Shown here: positions 26,731 through 35,241 of the stretch, in pieces
Layout: each line of letters starts with the position of its first letter
Numbering within the stretch: the stretch's first letter is position 1
Origin: Deferribacteres bacterium
Lineage (GTDB): Bacteria; Zhuqueibacterota; Zhuqueibacteria; Zhuqueibacterales; Geothermadaptataceae
Assembly (NCBI GenBank): GCA_020633675.1
Contig: JACKDE010000006.1
Span: 1-64,000, forward strand
DNA length: 64,000 bases
Direction: 5' to 3'
Made by a program: the position numbers and the translations under genes
The notes under the pieces: generated by a model
Seen by the model: only the letters and a program-made list of their open reading frames with translations
Databases searched by the model: none
What the model was told of the DNA's origin: nothing

Positions 26731-27887
26731 GTCTGTTTTGCCAGTTTCGCCACCTTCATTTTGCCCTTCGTCAGCTCCAAAAGTGCAACCTGCAGCGCCT
26801 CGACTTGCTCAGGCGTATTCCATTTGCCAAAACTGATACGCAGGGCAGACAACTGCCGGACTTTTGGAATTCTCATCGCCTGCAAAACATGCGAGGGCGA
26901 CACGCTGCCGGAGCTGCACGCAGAGCCGTTCGAAACCGCGAATCCTTTTAAATCAAGCCCCATCATCAGCGCCATACTATCCATACCGGGGAACGAAAGA
27001 TTGACAATGCCGGGCGCTAAATGCGCGCGTTCGCCGTTGAGACATGCACCTTCGAGATGCGATTCGACGAAATCTAAAAAGTGATCGCTCAGCGCTTTTA
27101 GATGTGCTCGATTTTTCTGTCCTTCGGCAGTCGCCAGCTCGGCTGCTTTGGCCATGCCGACGATGCCGGGAAGATTCTCGGTGCCGGCGCGGCGCTTCTC
27201 TTCCTGGCCACCGCCGGTGACCTGGGAAATCAGTTTGTGCCGGTTGCGCACCACCAGCAGGCCAACACCTTTCGGGCCGTGAAATTTGTGCGCTGCCAGA
27301 GTGAGTAAGCCGATATTTTGATTGTCCAGATTCAGTGGTATTTTTCCCATCGCTTGTACGGCATCGGTGTGAAACGGGATGCCATGTTCAGCCGCAATCG
27401 CCGATAGCTCGGCAATCGGCTGCACCACGCCGGTTTCGTTGTTGACAGTCATGATGCTCACCAACGCCGTGTTGTCGCGCAGAGCGGCTCGTAGCGTGTC
27501 CGGCGCGACCCGACCATCTGGCTCGACACGCAAAGAACTCATCTGCCAGCCGGCTTTCTGCAGCGCCCGGGCTGTTTTCAGCACGCTCGGATGCTCGATG
27601 GCAGAGACGATCAGATGCTGCGGATGCTCATGCAGTGCTGCGATGCCTTTCAATGCCAGATTGTTGGCTTCGGTACCGCCGGATGTAATAACAATTTCAT
27701 GCTCTTTCACGCCCAGGCTGATGGCCAAACTGCTGCGCGCCTGCGCCAGTGCGCGCTTGGCTTCCAGCCCGAATGTGTGCAGACTCGACGCATTGCCATA
27801 GACTGTCGAAAAACAGGGCAGCATAGCCTCGAGTACTTGCGGCGCCACCGCAGTGGTGGCCGCATTGTCAAAATAGATGCGTTCCAT
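26727..27887 (-). CDS. cysteine desulfurase (NifS/IscS-type)
   Basis: 386 residues of PLP fold-type I. IYFDNAATTAVAP is the N-terminal signature and SGGTEANNLALKG the PLP-phosphate loop. LLTLAAHKFHGPKGVG carries the Schiff-base lysine, and SNGSACSSGSVSPSHVL the catalytic persulfide Cys (group I loop). It takes sulfur from cysteine for Fe-S cluster, tRNA thiolation or cofactor synthesis. The start at ATG 27887 fits family length; 12 extra codons upstream are unlikely. It is the first gene of an operon with an S component and an OM receptor, not of a standard isc or suf operon. Confidence 0.92.
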   Translation of the reverse strand: MERIYFDNAATTAVAPQVLEAMLPCFSTVYGNASSLHTFGLEAKRALAQARSSLAISLGVKEHEIVITSGGTEANNLALKGIAALHEHPQHLIVSAIEHPSVLKTARALQKAGWQMSSLRVEPDGRVAPDTLRAALRDNTALVSIMTVNNETGVVQPIAELSAIAAEHGIPFHTDAVQAMGKIPLNLDNQNIGLLTLAAHKFHGPKGVGLLVVRNRHKLISQVTGGGQEEKRRAGTENLPGIVGMAKAAELATAEGQKNRAHLKALSDHFLDFVESHLEGACLNGERAHLAPGIVNLSFPGMDSMALMMGLDLKGFAVSNGSACSSGSVSPSHVLQAMRIPKVRQLSALRISFGKWNTPEQVEALQVALLELTKGKMKVAKLAKQT

Positions 27888-28280
27888 AGCCTGTAAATAT
27901 AAAATTCCCCATCGCAAAGCCAAGAATTTGTTTTGGCATATTGTGATTTGTTGCAGGCAAATGCGGAAACAATCTCTGCGCGCACAGCGCGCTCAGCTGC
28001 TTTGCTCATCCATTCACATTCGTTCAAAAACGATAGTCTTTTTGTGTGTAATTGTTTACAAAAATGCACTGCACGCTCAAGATGCCACTGCCCGTATACA
28101 GGGAAAGGTCAGTGTACAGAACTGAAATCATAAAGGCCGCGGCCAACTGGGTGTCATTTCCGCGCAGGCGGAAATCCAGTAGTTTCAAGCATGGAATTGC
28201 CAGTATCCACGGCATGATGCGCAAGCCTATTTGTCCTTATGCAAAAGTAATCTGAATTCACACGGAAAGGTCGCTACGGA
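27888..28280. other. intergenic region with palindromic repeat
   Basis: 393 bp between the divergent cysteine desulfurase and TIR-protein genes. Apart from the palindrome at 28146-28180 no supported gene was found; overlapping small ORFs are low-complexity or repeat-derived. Confidence 0.45.
28146..28180. repeat. nested palindrome (TTTCCGC/GCGGAAA element)
   Basis: Inner arms TTTCCGC (28157-28163) and GCGGAAA (28168-28174) lie within outer arms ACTGG (28146-28150) and CCAGT (28176-28180). Translation gives the FPRRRKSS/LRGND-type peptides that mark a very common class of dispersed bacterial palindromes. Confidence 0.75.
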
Positions 28281-29204
28281 ATGACGAAGACCTTCATCAG
28301 CTATGCCCGCGCCGATCAGGAATTTGTACTCAAGCTCGCACAGGATTTACGTGCAGCCGGTGCTGATATCTGGCTCGATCAGCTCGATATCGCGACCGGC
28401 GCAAACTGGGTGCGCTCGATTCAGCAGGCGCTTGAGGAATGCACTGCGATGATTGTGGTGCTCTCCAAAGCCTCGGTGCAATCGGACAATGTGCTCGATG
28501 AAGTGCTGTTTGCGCGTGAAGAAAGCAAAGATATCTTTCCGGTTTTGCACAAGCCGTGCAAGCGCCCGTTTCACCTGCGCGCCCGCCAGTATTCGGATTT
28601 TACCCAAAATTATGACGATGGCATGAGAAAACTGCTGTCGGCAATGAAAATCATTTCGGCAAGAAGCGATCATCAAGGCAAGGTGCATCAGCCAGCTTCA
28701 GTGGAGAAAAGATACCGCTCGGTTCCCATTGAGATGCTGTCGATGGATGAAGTCGCTCAAATGGTGAAAAAGCATGGTTTTTTTGAGAAGACAAAAAATA
28801 AACAGTGCAAGGGCATCAGGCATTCCTTTGAAAAACAAGCTGATCCGGGCGTGATTCACGATGCGGCTACCGGCTTGTATTGGCAACAAAGCGGCTCGGA
28901 TAAGCCAATGGAATTCGATGCTGCGCTGGAATTTATCGCTCAGCTCAATGCCGACAGGTTTGGCGGCTACAGCGATTGGCGCTTGCCCACGCTCGAAGAA
29001 GCCATGACATTGATGGCGCCAAAGCAATCAAAAGACGGCATGTATATCGACCCCATTTTTGACAACAAACAGCAAAAGGTCTGGACAGCGGATAAAACGG
29101 TCATCTTGGCAGTCGCTGCCTGGTTCGCGGGCTATTTCCACGGCTATTGCAATGTCAGTGCCCAGGTCAATTATGATATTTACGTCAGAGCAGTGCGTTC
29201 TTGA
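28281..29204 (+). CDS. TIR domain-DUF1566 fusion protein
   Basis: 307 residues. Residues 1-130 are a bacterial TIR domain: TFISYARADQEF (box 1), IWLDQLDIATGANW (BB-loop region) and IVVLSKASVQSDNVLDEVLFAREES. E74 is at the position of the catalytic Glu of TIR NADases. Residues about 190-307 form a DUF1566/Lcl C-terminal domain, a C-type-lectin-like fold: DAATGLYWQQSGSDK, GGYSDWRLPTLEEA, KVWTADKT, YDIYVRAVRS. The linker holds a Lys-rich helix. There is no signal peptide. TIR enzymes cleave NAD+ in immune or stress responses; the DUF1566 part may sense a ligand or partner. It stands alone, with no Thoeris or other defence gene adjacent. Confidence 0.85.
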   Translation: MTKTFISYARADQEFVLKLAQDLRAAGADIWLDQLDIATGANWVRSIQQALEECTAMIVVLSKASVQSDNVLDEVLFAREESKDIFPVLHKPCKRPFHLRARQYSDFTQNYDDGMRKLLSAMKIISARSDHQGKVHQPASVEKRYRSVPIEMLSMDEVAQMVKKHGFFEKTKNKQCKGIRHSFEKQADPGVIHDAATGLYWQQSGSDKPMEFDAALEFIAQLNADRFGGYSDWRLPTLEEAMTLMAPKQSKDGMYIDPIFDNKQQKVWTADKTVILAVAAWFAGYFHGYCNVSAQVNYDIYVRAVRS

Positions 29205-29535
29205 CAATTGCTTGGTGATCTATCCATTTGGCTATATTCTTCCAGCCGAAGGCGGGGCAAAATTTTCAAAATGCACTAAACCGCAGAGAACGCGGCGTAC
29301 GTTGAGTATCTGCCAAAGCATCTCCGCGAACACAGCGCACTCTGCGGTGAAAATGATATTTGGGCATGGCGCGCCGTGCCCCTACTATCCGATTTCTGCC
29401 CTTGACGTCCCGCCGCAAAGCGCCTATAATTGCATCGCGAATGATGAATTTTGAATGACGAAGGCTGAAAGCGGACAGCTGATCGCTGAAAGCTTTGATC
29501 ACTGAAAGCCTGTAACCTGAACCCTGACACCTTTT
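29205..29535. other. intergenic region with several repeats
   Basis: 331 bp. Contains the inverted repeat ACCGCAGAG (29280-29288)/CTCTGCGGT (29340-29348), the near-palindrome at 29362-29381, and a degenerate tract of CTGAAAGC-type units (about 29465-29510). No coding gene is supported; ORFs here are repeat translations. Confidence 0.55.
29362..29381. repeat. 20-bp near-palindrome GGGCATGGCGCGCC[G/A]TGCCC
   Basis: Differs at one position from the perfect palindrome at 59820-59839. Both are intergenic and share the GGCGCGCC core, so they are two copies of a dispersed element. Confidence 0.8.
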
Positions 29536-31038
29536 ATGCAAACAACCTTCCCCGAAAGCCGGATTACCGCGTGCAACGATAAGCCGGTGCGTGAAGATGG
29601 CGCATTCGTCCTGTACTGGATGATTGCCAATCGTCGGACGAACGACAATTTTAGCCTGCAACGCGCGCTGGGCTATGCGCGGCATCTGCGCAAGCCGTTG
29701 CTGGTGTTGGAAGCGCTGCGCTGCGATTACCAATGGGTCAGCGACCGCCTGCACAGCTTCATCATCGATGGCATGCTTGACAACGCTGCGGCTTTCGCGA
29801 ATACGCGGGTTCGCTACTATCCATACATCGAGTCCGAGCGTGGCGCGGGCAAAGGTCTGCTGCGGGCACTGGCAGAGCGCGCCTGCGTGGTCATCAGCGA
29901 CGACTTTCCGTGCTTCATGCTGCCGAACATGCTGGCTGCTGCTGCTAAGCAGGTGCCGGTGCGCACGGAGAAAATTGACAGCAACGGCCTGATGCCGATG
30001 TATCTCACCGACAAAATTTACCCAACCGCCTACAACTTTCGCCAATATTTACAGCGTGAGCTGCCTAAGCATTTATCGCAATTCCCGCAACCCGATCCGC
30101 TGGCTGAACTGGATTTGCCATTGCTCGAATCGTTGCCGGATGACATTTTGCAAAAATGGCCGGCTGCTGACTTGTCGGCATGGCAAAGATCGCGCAATAA
30201 AATGCTGGCAAGTCTGCCCATCGATCATAACGTCGGCATAGTCGGACAGCGCGGCGGTCATCAGGCGGCTCAGCAGCAACTTGAGGTGTTTTTGCAGCAG
30301 CGGCTGGCGCGTTACAGCGACGAACGCAATCAGCCGCAGCAGGAGGTCACCAGCGGCTTGTCGCCGTATTTGCATTTCGGCCACCTTTCGGCGCACCGTA
30401 TTTTTGCCGCGCTTGCAGCGCAGGAGCAGTGGGGCATCGAGCAGCTTGCGGCCACTACCCGTGGCAATCGCGAAGGCTGGTGGGGCATGCGCGCCCCGGC
30501 CGAAGCCTTCCTCGATGAATTGATCACCTGGCGCGAAGTCGGTTATAACATGTGCGCTCGCAATCCGGATTATGACAAATACGAATCTCTGCCGGATTGG
30601 GCCATCACCACCCTCGAACAGCACGCCAGCGATTACCGACCCGATTTGTATTCGTTGGAGGAATTCGAGCACGCTCGCACCCACGATTCGCTGTGGAATG
30701 CCGCGCAAAATCAACTGCGGCAGGAGGGACGCATTCACAATTACTTGCGCATGCTGTGGGGCAAAAAAATCCTGCAATGGAGCGCCTCGCCGCGCGAAGC
30801 GCTGGCTGTGATGATCGAGCTCAACAACAAATACGCCCTTGATGGTCGTAATCCCAACTCGTACAGCGGCATCTTTTGGGTGCTGGGCCGCTACGACCGA
30901 CCGTGGGGCCCGGAGCGGCCAATTTTCGGTAAAATCCGCTACATGACTTCAGAAAATACCGCGCGCAAAGTGGCTGTGAAGGAGTACATAGAACGCTATG
31001 CGCCTTCGGGCCAGAGCACGCTATTCAGCAACCGCTAA
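29536..31038 (+). CDS. class II CPD photolyase-like protein
   Basis: 500 residues. The N-terminal Rossmann domain starts VLYWMIANRRTNDNFSLQRAL. The C-terminal FAD domain has LSPYLHFGHLSAHRI, the WGK segment NYLRMLWGKKILQWS, LNNKYALDGRNPNSYSGIFWVLG and ERPIFGKIRYM, all characteristic of class II photolyases. These repair cyclobutane pyrimidine dimers using blue light and FADH-. The next gene, an FeS-type photolyase, starts 23 bp downstream, so the two form a light-repair operon. No clear Shine-Dalgarno precedes the ATG. Confidence 0.88.
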   Translation: MQTTFPESRITACNDKPVREDGAFVLYWMIANRRTNDNFSLQRALGYARHLRKPLLVLEALRCDYQWVSDRLHSFIIDGMLDNAAAFANTRVRYYPYIESERGAGKGLLRALAERACVVISDDFPCFMLPNMLAAAAKQVPVRTEKIDSNGLMPMYLTDKIYPTAYNFRQYLQRELPKHLSQFPQPDPLAELDLPLLESLPDDILQKWPAADLSAWQRSRNKMLASLPIDHNVGIVGQRGGHQAAQQQLEVFLQQRLARYSDERNQPQQEVTSGLSPYLHFGHLSAHRIFAALAAQEQWGIEQLAATTRGNREGWWGMRAPAEAFLDELITWREVGYNMCARNPDYDKYESLPDWAITTLEQHASDYRPDLYSLEEFEHARTHDSLWNAAQNQLRQEGRIHNYLRMLWGKKILQWSASPREALAVMIELNNKYALDGRNPNSYSGIFWVLGRYDRPWGPERPIFGKIRYMTSENTARKVAVKEYIERYAPSGQSTLFSNR

Positions 31039-31061
31039 GTGAAAATCTCGCCGAGTTTAGT

Positions 31062-32720
31062 ATGAGTGTCTTCCTGAAAATGCTGACCGAGCGCCAGCCT
31101 GCAGGACAGCAGCATCGTAAATGGATTTTCGTGCCGTATGACCAGCTTTCCGACCAAATCGGGCCACTGCGCCATGCGCAACCGGCGGACATCGGCATCA
31201 TTCTGATCGAAAATCGCTGGAAAGCTGCACGCCGGCCTTACCATAAACAAAAATTGGCGTACATTTTGAGCAACATGCGCCACTTTGCGCTCGAACAGGC
31301 TGCGCGCGGTTGCGCAGTCAAGTACCTGTTTATTGATGGGCCGTATCGCAATGCGCTTGAAGAGCTTTCGCGGGAAATCGGTAACATAATGATGATGCAG
31401 CCAGCAGAGCGCGAGTTGCGGCAGGATATCGCACCATTGGTCGAAAAAGGAGCGCTCGTGATCGTGCCGCATGAAGGCTGGCTCACCACCAGTGAGCAAT
31501 TTGCCCGCAGCCAAAAGGGCAAGGTGACGTGGCGAATGGATGCTTTTTATCGGCATGTGCGCCAACAAACCGGCATCCTGATGCAAGGCAGCAAACCGGT
31601 CGGCGGCAAATACAGTTTTGATGCCGAAAATCGAAAACCGTGGCATAGGCAGCCTCCTGCACCGCAACAGCCCGCTTTTCCGGTCGATGCGATTAAGCAG
31701 GAGGTAGGCGCTCTGGTCGAACAAAATTTTGCGCATCATCCGGGGAAGCTCGATTTGGTGCATCTGCCCGCCACTAAGGACGATGCCGAAGTGCTCTGGA
31801 TTTGGGCCCAACGTGAGTGCATGCCGCACTTCGGACCGTACGAAGATGCCATGTCGGTTCACTCAACCGGGCTTTTTCACAGCCGCATTTCTGCTTTGGT
31901 GAACATGCATCGCCTGCTGCCTCAACGCATTTTGGATGATGCGCTTCAGCTCGATATTCCGCTGGCCAGCAAAGAAGGTTTCGCGCGCCAAATTCTCGGC
32001 TGGCGCGAATTTGTCCGGCACATCCACGACAGCACCGATGGTTTTCGAATATTGCCGAATGGAGTGGAAGTTGAACTCATTGCGCGCGGTGATGCGGGCT
32101 ATGCACAATGGCACGGGCAAAAAACGATCACGCCGGCAAGCCGTGACGACGCGGATCGATGGGCGCGACCACTCTTTTTTAATGCGCGCAACCCGCTGCC
32201 ACCGGCATTCTGGGGCACCCCATCCGGGCTGACTTGTCTCGATCAGGTGGTGTCCGATGTCTGGCGCGAGGCATACAGCCATCATATCACCCGGTTGATG
32301 GTGTTATCTAATATCGCCACCCTGCTCGACGTTGATCCGCGCGCATTGACGGACTGGTTTTGGGTGGCTTACAGCGATGCATTCGAGTGGGTTGTCGAGC
32401 CGAATGTGTTGGGTATGGGCACCTTTTCCGCTGGCGAAGTAATGAGCACCAAACCGTATATCTCAGGCGCTGCTTACATCAAAAAAATGAGTGATTTCTG
32501 TATATCCTGCCAATTCGATCCGCAAAAAAACTGCCCGATTACCCCGCTTTACTGGGCCTTCCTTGCCCGGCATCGTGAGCGCTTGCAAAATAATCCACGC
32601 ATGCGCCTGCCGCTCAATTCCCTCTCCCATCGCAGCGTACAAAAGCAGGCTGCAGATGAAAAAACCTACCAAAAAGTCATCTCCGTACTCATGCTCGGCA
32701 AGAAGCTTCGTGCTGCATAA
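31062..32720 (+). CDS. FeS-BCP type photolyase ((6-4) photolyase/cryptochrome-related, DPRP family)
   Basis: 552 residues. It belongs to the deoxyribodipyrimidine-photolyase-related family: RYHKQKLAYILSNMRHFA-type N-terminus (here PYHKQKLAYILSNMRHFA), VNMHRLLPQRILDDAL, and YSHHITRLMVLSNIATLL. Four cysteines match the [4Fe-4S] ligands of bacterial (6-4) photolyases: one in GLTCLDQVV, two in DFCISCQF and one in KNCPITPLYW. The catalytic DNA lesion is inferred from characterised relatives such as PhrB of Agrobacterium. It is directly downstream of a class II photolyase gene. Confidence 0.88.
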   Translation: MSVFLKMLTERQPAGQQHRKWIFVPYDQLSDQIGPLRHAQPADIGIILIENRWKAARRPYHKQKLAYILSNMRHFALEQAARGCAVKYLFIDGPYRNALEELSREIGNIMMMQPAERELRQDIAPLVEKGALVIVPHEGWLTTSEQFARSQKGKVTWRMDAFYRHVRQQTGILMQGSKPVGGKYSFDAENRKPWHRQPPAPQQPAFPVDAIKQEVGALVEQNFAHHPGKLDLVHLPATKDDAEVLWIWAQRECMPHFGPYEDAMSVHSTGLFHSRISALVNMHRLLPQRILDDALQLDIPLASKEGFARQILGWREFVRHIHDSTDGFRILPNGVEVELIARGDAGYAQWHGQKTITPASRDDADRWARPLFFNARNPLPPAFWGTPSGLTCLDQVVSDVWREAYSHHITRLMVLSNIATLLDVDPRALTDWFWVAYSDAFEWVVEPNVLGMGTFSAGEVMSTKPYISGAAYIKKMSDFCISCQFDPQKNCPITPLYWAFLARHRERLQNNPRMRLPLNSLSHRSVQKQAADEKTYQKVISVLMLGKKLRAA

Positions 32721-33062
32721 ACGTAGTCTGGTTGCTTGATTTGTCTAAATGATGTCTAAAAATTAAACGATGGATGGATAATCTCTTCCTTGGGATTTGT
32801 AGGCTGTGTCTGTTGGTTGGCGAATGGCTGCTTTGAGTTTAGTTCTGGCATGTTTTAGAAGATGGAGGCTCGTTTGAATTTCAGAAAAATTGCTTTTCTT
32901 GCTTGACGAAAATTTACAGATATCGTAATATTGATCAAGTTGTCGAGACTTTGACGATAGTTTGTTAATGTTTTGTTGAAAATAGATCATTGCAGTGGTT
33001 GCATGCGCCGCTGCAATACATTGGCAACAAACCGTACAACGAGAACTAGACAGGAGGCAATA
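32721..33062. other. intergenic region, no gene seen
   Basis: 342 bp AT-rich spacer. No protein homologous to a known family was seen on either strand. AGGAGG at its right end serves the DUF4397 gene. Confidence 0.4.
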
Positions 33063-34115
33063 ATGAAAGCGAAGATTTCACTTGCGATAGTATTCATTCT
33101 TGGCGTTTTCGGCTTAGCAGCGGCTAATGTACAGACTGCCCGCTTGCAGGTGATTCACAACGCGGCCGACCCGAATGCTGCCAGCGTGGATGTGTATGTC
33201 AATGATGACGTGGCGAAGCTGGATGACTTTTCGTTTCGTGCCGCCACGGCTTTTCTGGACGTGCCTACCGCCCTGAACGTGAAGGTGGCTCCGCCGAGCA
33301 GTGCCTCTTCGGCAGAGGCGATTGCTTCGTTCGATTTCACGCTGCAGGCAGGTGGCAAATACATCGCGATTGCCAATGGCGTGCTCGATCCGAGTGGCTT
33401 TGAGAGCATCGACGCCAACCGCAGCATCGGCTTCGACATTTATCCGATCGGCGACGCCCGCGAGATGGCGGCCGACTCGACCAAAGTCGACTTCATGGTG
33501 TTTCACGGCTCGAACGACGCTCCTGCGGTTGACGTGCTCGCCCGTGGCGTAGGCACACTGGTGGACGATGCCGACTACGGCCAGAACACACCGTATCTTT
33601 CGGTTGATCCGGCCAGCTATCTTCTGGACATCACCCCTGCGCAGGACAACAACGCCGTCATGGCGACGTTTCAGGCTGATTTGTCCGGCCTTGCCGGTGG
33701 CGCAGCTGTGGTGTTCGCCTCGGGTTTCCTGACCCCGTCCAACGACCAGAATGGTCCGGCTTTCGGCCTGTATGCTGCTTTGCCGGATGGCAATGTCGTG
33801 CCGTTTTCGGCGGTGACGACAAGTGTTCATGACGACATTTTGGGATTGCCGGATCGTTACGAGCTTGGACAAAACTATCCGAATCCATTCAACCCGTCGA
33901 CCATGATCAGCTTTGATTTGCCGAATCGGGAATACTTGCAGATCAGAGTGTTCGATATGCTTGGCCGCGAAGTGGCAACCCTTTTTGAAGGTTTTAAGGA
34001 AGCTGGCCGCCACAACCTGCAATTTGATGCTGCGGGCTTAACAACCGGCTTGTACTATTATCAGCTCAAAACTGAGAATTTTGTTTCGACCAGGAAGATG
34101 TTATTCACCAAATGA
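33063..34115 (+). CDS. secreted DUF4397 protein with T9SS C-terminal sorting domain
   Basis: 350 residues. A signal peptide (AKISLAIVFILGVFGLAAA) precedes two DUF4397-type repeats (ARLQVIHNAADPNAASVDVYVN and KVDFMVFHGSNDAPAVDVLA). The C-terminal domain of about 85 residues starts LGQNYPNPFNPSTMISFDLP, continues IRVFDMLGREVATL and ends in YYYQLKTENFVSTRKMLFTK. This is the type A sorting signal of the type IX secretion system. The product is probably exported across the outer membrane and cleaved or anchored. The function of DUF4397 is unknown. AGGAGG lies 6 nt before the ATG. The central coding part is visibly more GC-rich than its neighbours. Confidence 0.87.
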   Translation: MKAKISLAIVFILGVFGLAAANVQTARLQVIHNAADPNAASVDVYVNDDVAKLDDFSFRAATAFLDVPTALNVKVAPPSSASSAEAIASFDFTLQAGGKYIAIANGVLDPSGFESIDANRSIGFDIYPIGDAREMAADSTKVDFMVFHGSNDAPAVDVLARGVGTLVDDADYGQNTPYLSVDPASYLLDITPAQDNNAVMATFQADLSGLAGGAAVVFASGFLTPSNDQNGPAFGLYAALPDGNVVPFSAVTTSVHDDILGLPDRYELGQNYPNPFNPSTMISFDLPNREYLQIRVFDMLGREVATLFEGFKEAGRHNLQFDAAGLTTGLYYYQLKTENFVSTRKMLFTK

Positions 34116-34148
34116 GTTCTTTTCCTCTCTCATGAATTAACATAGATG

Positions 34149-34184
34149 AAGCGCGTCACAAAATCTGTGGCGCGCTTTTTTTTT
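34149..34184 (+). terminator. rho-independent terminator after DUF4397 gene
   Basis: Stem AAGCGCG/CGCGCTT with extended CAC/GTG pairing, followed by eight or nine T, 33 bp downstream of the stop codon. Confidence 0.85.
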
Positions 34185-34287
34185 CGCGAATTTACGACTT
34201 GCAAGGCGGAAGGCTTGAAACTGATGTTGATGAGCATTATTTTAAAAAAGTTGAGCGCCGCATTCTTTTGCAAAAGGAGTATATGGC

Positions 34288-35241
34288 ATGTTCCCAAAAA
34301 TCGACGGCATACATCATGTCACCGCCATCGCCGGCGAGCCGCAAAAAAATATCGACTTTTATGTTGCGCTGCTGGGGCTGCGCATGGTCAAACGAACGGT
34401 CAACTTTGATGATCCTGGCACATACCATCTTTACTATGGCAATGGCAAAGGCTCGCCTGGTACGATCATGACTTTCTTCCCCTGGCCTGGTGCATCTTTG
34501 CGCGGACGTGCTGGTGCAGGACAAGTGACTGTTACGATGTTTTCTATTCCTGTATCTTCTTTGGGCTATTGGATTGAGCGATTTGAGCAAAATCAAATTG
34601 AGTTCAATGGCCCGTTTGCGAGATTTGATGAAGAAGTCTTGCGCTTGAAAGATCCAGATGGGCTAGTGCTTGAGTTGATTGCGACAGAAACAGACAAAAG
34701 GCCGGGCTGGGAAAATGGAGACATCCCCGCTGAACATAGTATTCGTGGCTTCTTTGGGGCAGCGCTCACGGTCAACCACTATGAGCGCACAGGCGGCTTG
34801 CTGACCGAAACCTTCGCTGCACGATCAGTCGCAGAAAAGGGCAACAGGTTTCGCTATGCCGTTGGAACTGGAGGTGCGGGCACCTATGTCGATGTATTGT
34901 GCGAGCCCAACACACCGCGCGGCGAAATGGGTGTTGGAGCCGTGCATCACCTCGCCTGGCGAATCAAAAATGATGAGTTGCAGGACGCCTTGCGCGATGA
35001 GTTGATCGCGCGCGAATTTCATGCTACCCTGATGAAAGATCGAAAATATTTTCACTCGATCTATTTTCGCGAGCCGGGTGGCGTCCTTTTTGAAATTGCC
35101 ACTGATCCGCCTGGATTTGCCGTCGATGAACCGTCTGCTACGATGGGACAAAAACTGATGCTGCCGCCATGGCTCGAAGACAATCGAACGGAAATCGAAG
35201 CGGTCTTGCCAAAAATTATCATACCGGGAGTACCTTCATGA
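34288..35241 (+). CDS. VOC-family ring-cleaving dioxygenase (MhqO/MhqA-like)
   Basis: 317 residues with two vicinal-oxygen-chelate (glyoxalase/dioxygenase) modules. The first begins KIDGIHHVTAIAGEPQKNIDFYV, the second GVGAVHHLAWRIKNDE. Metal ligands are likely His in IHHVT, His in VHHLA and Glu in GVLFEIATDPPG, as in extradiol dioxygenases. The length and opening motif match hydroquinone-type dioxygenases of the MhqO group. The stop codon overlaps the start of the next gene (ATGA), a carboxylesterase-like hydrolase, in the pairing known for quinone-resistance genes. Confidence 0.85.
   Translation: MFPKIDGIHHVTAIAGEPQKNIDFYVALLGLRMVKRTVNFDDPGTYHLYYGNGKGSPGTIMTFFPWPGASLRGRAGAGQVTVTMFSIPVSSLGYWIERFEQNQIEFNGPFARFDEEVLRLKDPDGLVLELIATETDKRPGWENGDIPAEHSIRGFFGAALTVNHYERTGGLLTETFAARSVAEKGNRFRYAVGTGGAGTYVDVLCEPNTPRGEMGVGAVHHLAWRIKNDELQDALRDELIAREFHATLMKDRKYFHSIYFREPGGVLFEIATDPPGFAVDEPSATMGQKLMLPPWLEDNRTEIEAVLPKIIIPGVPS

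Noticed and set aside
28281..29204. Diversity-generating retroelement target
   Set aside because: DUF1566 is a possible target fold, but no reverse transcriptase, template repeat or A-rich variable region was seen in the window.
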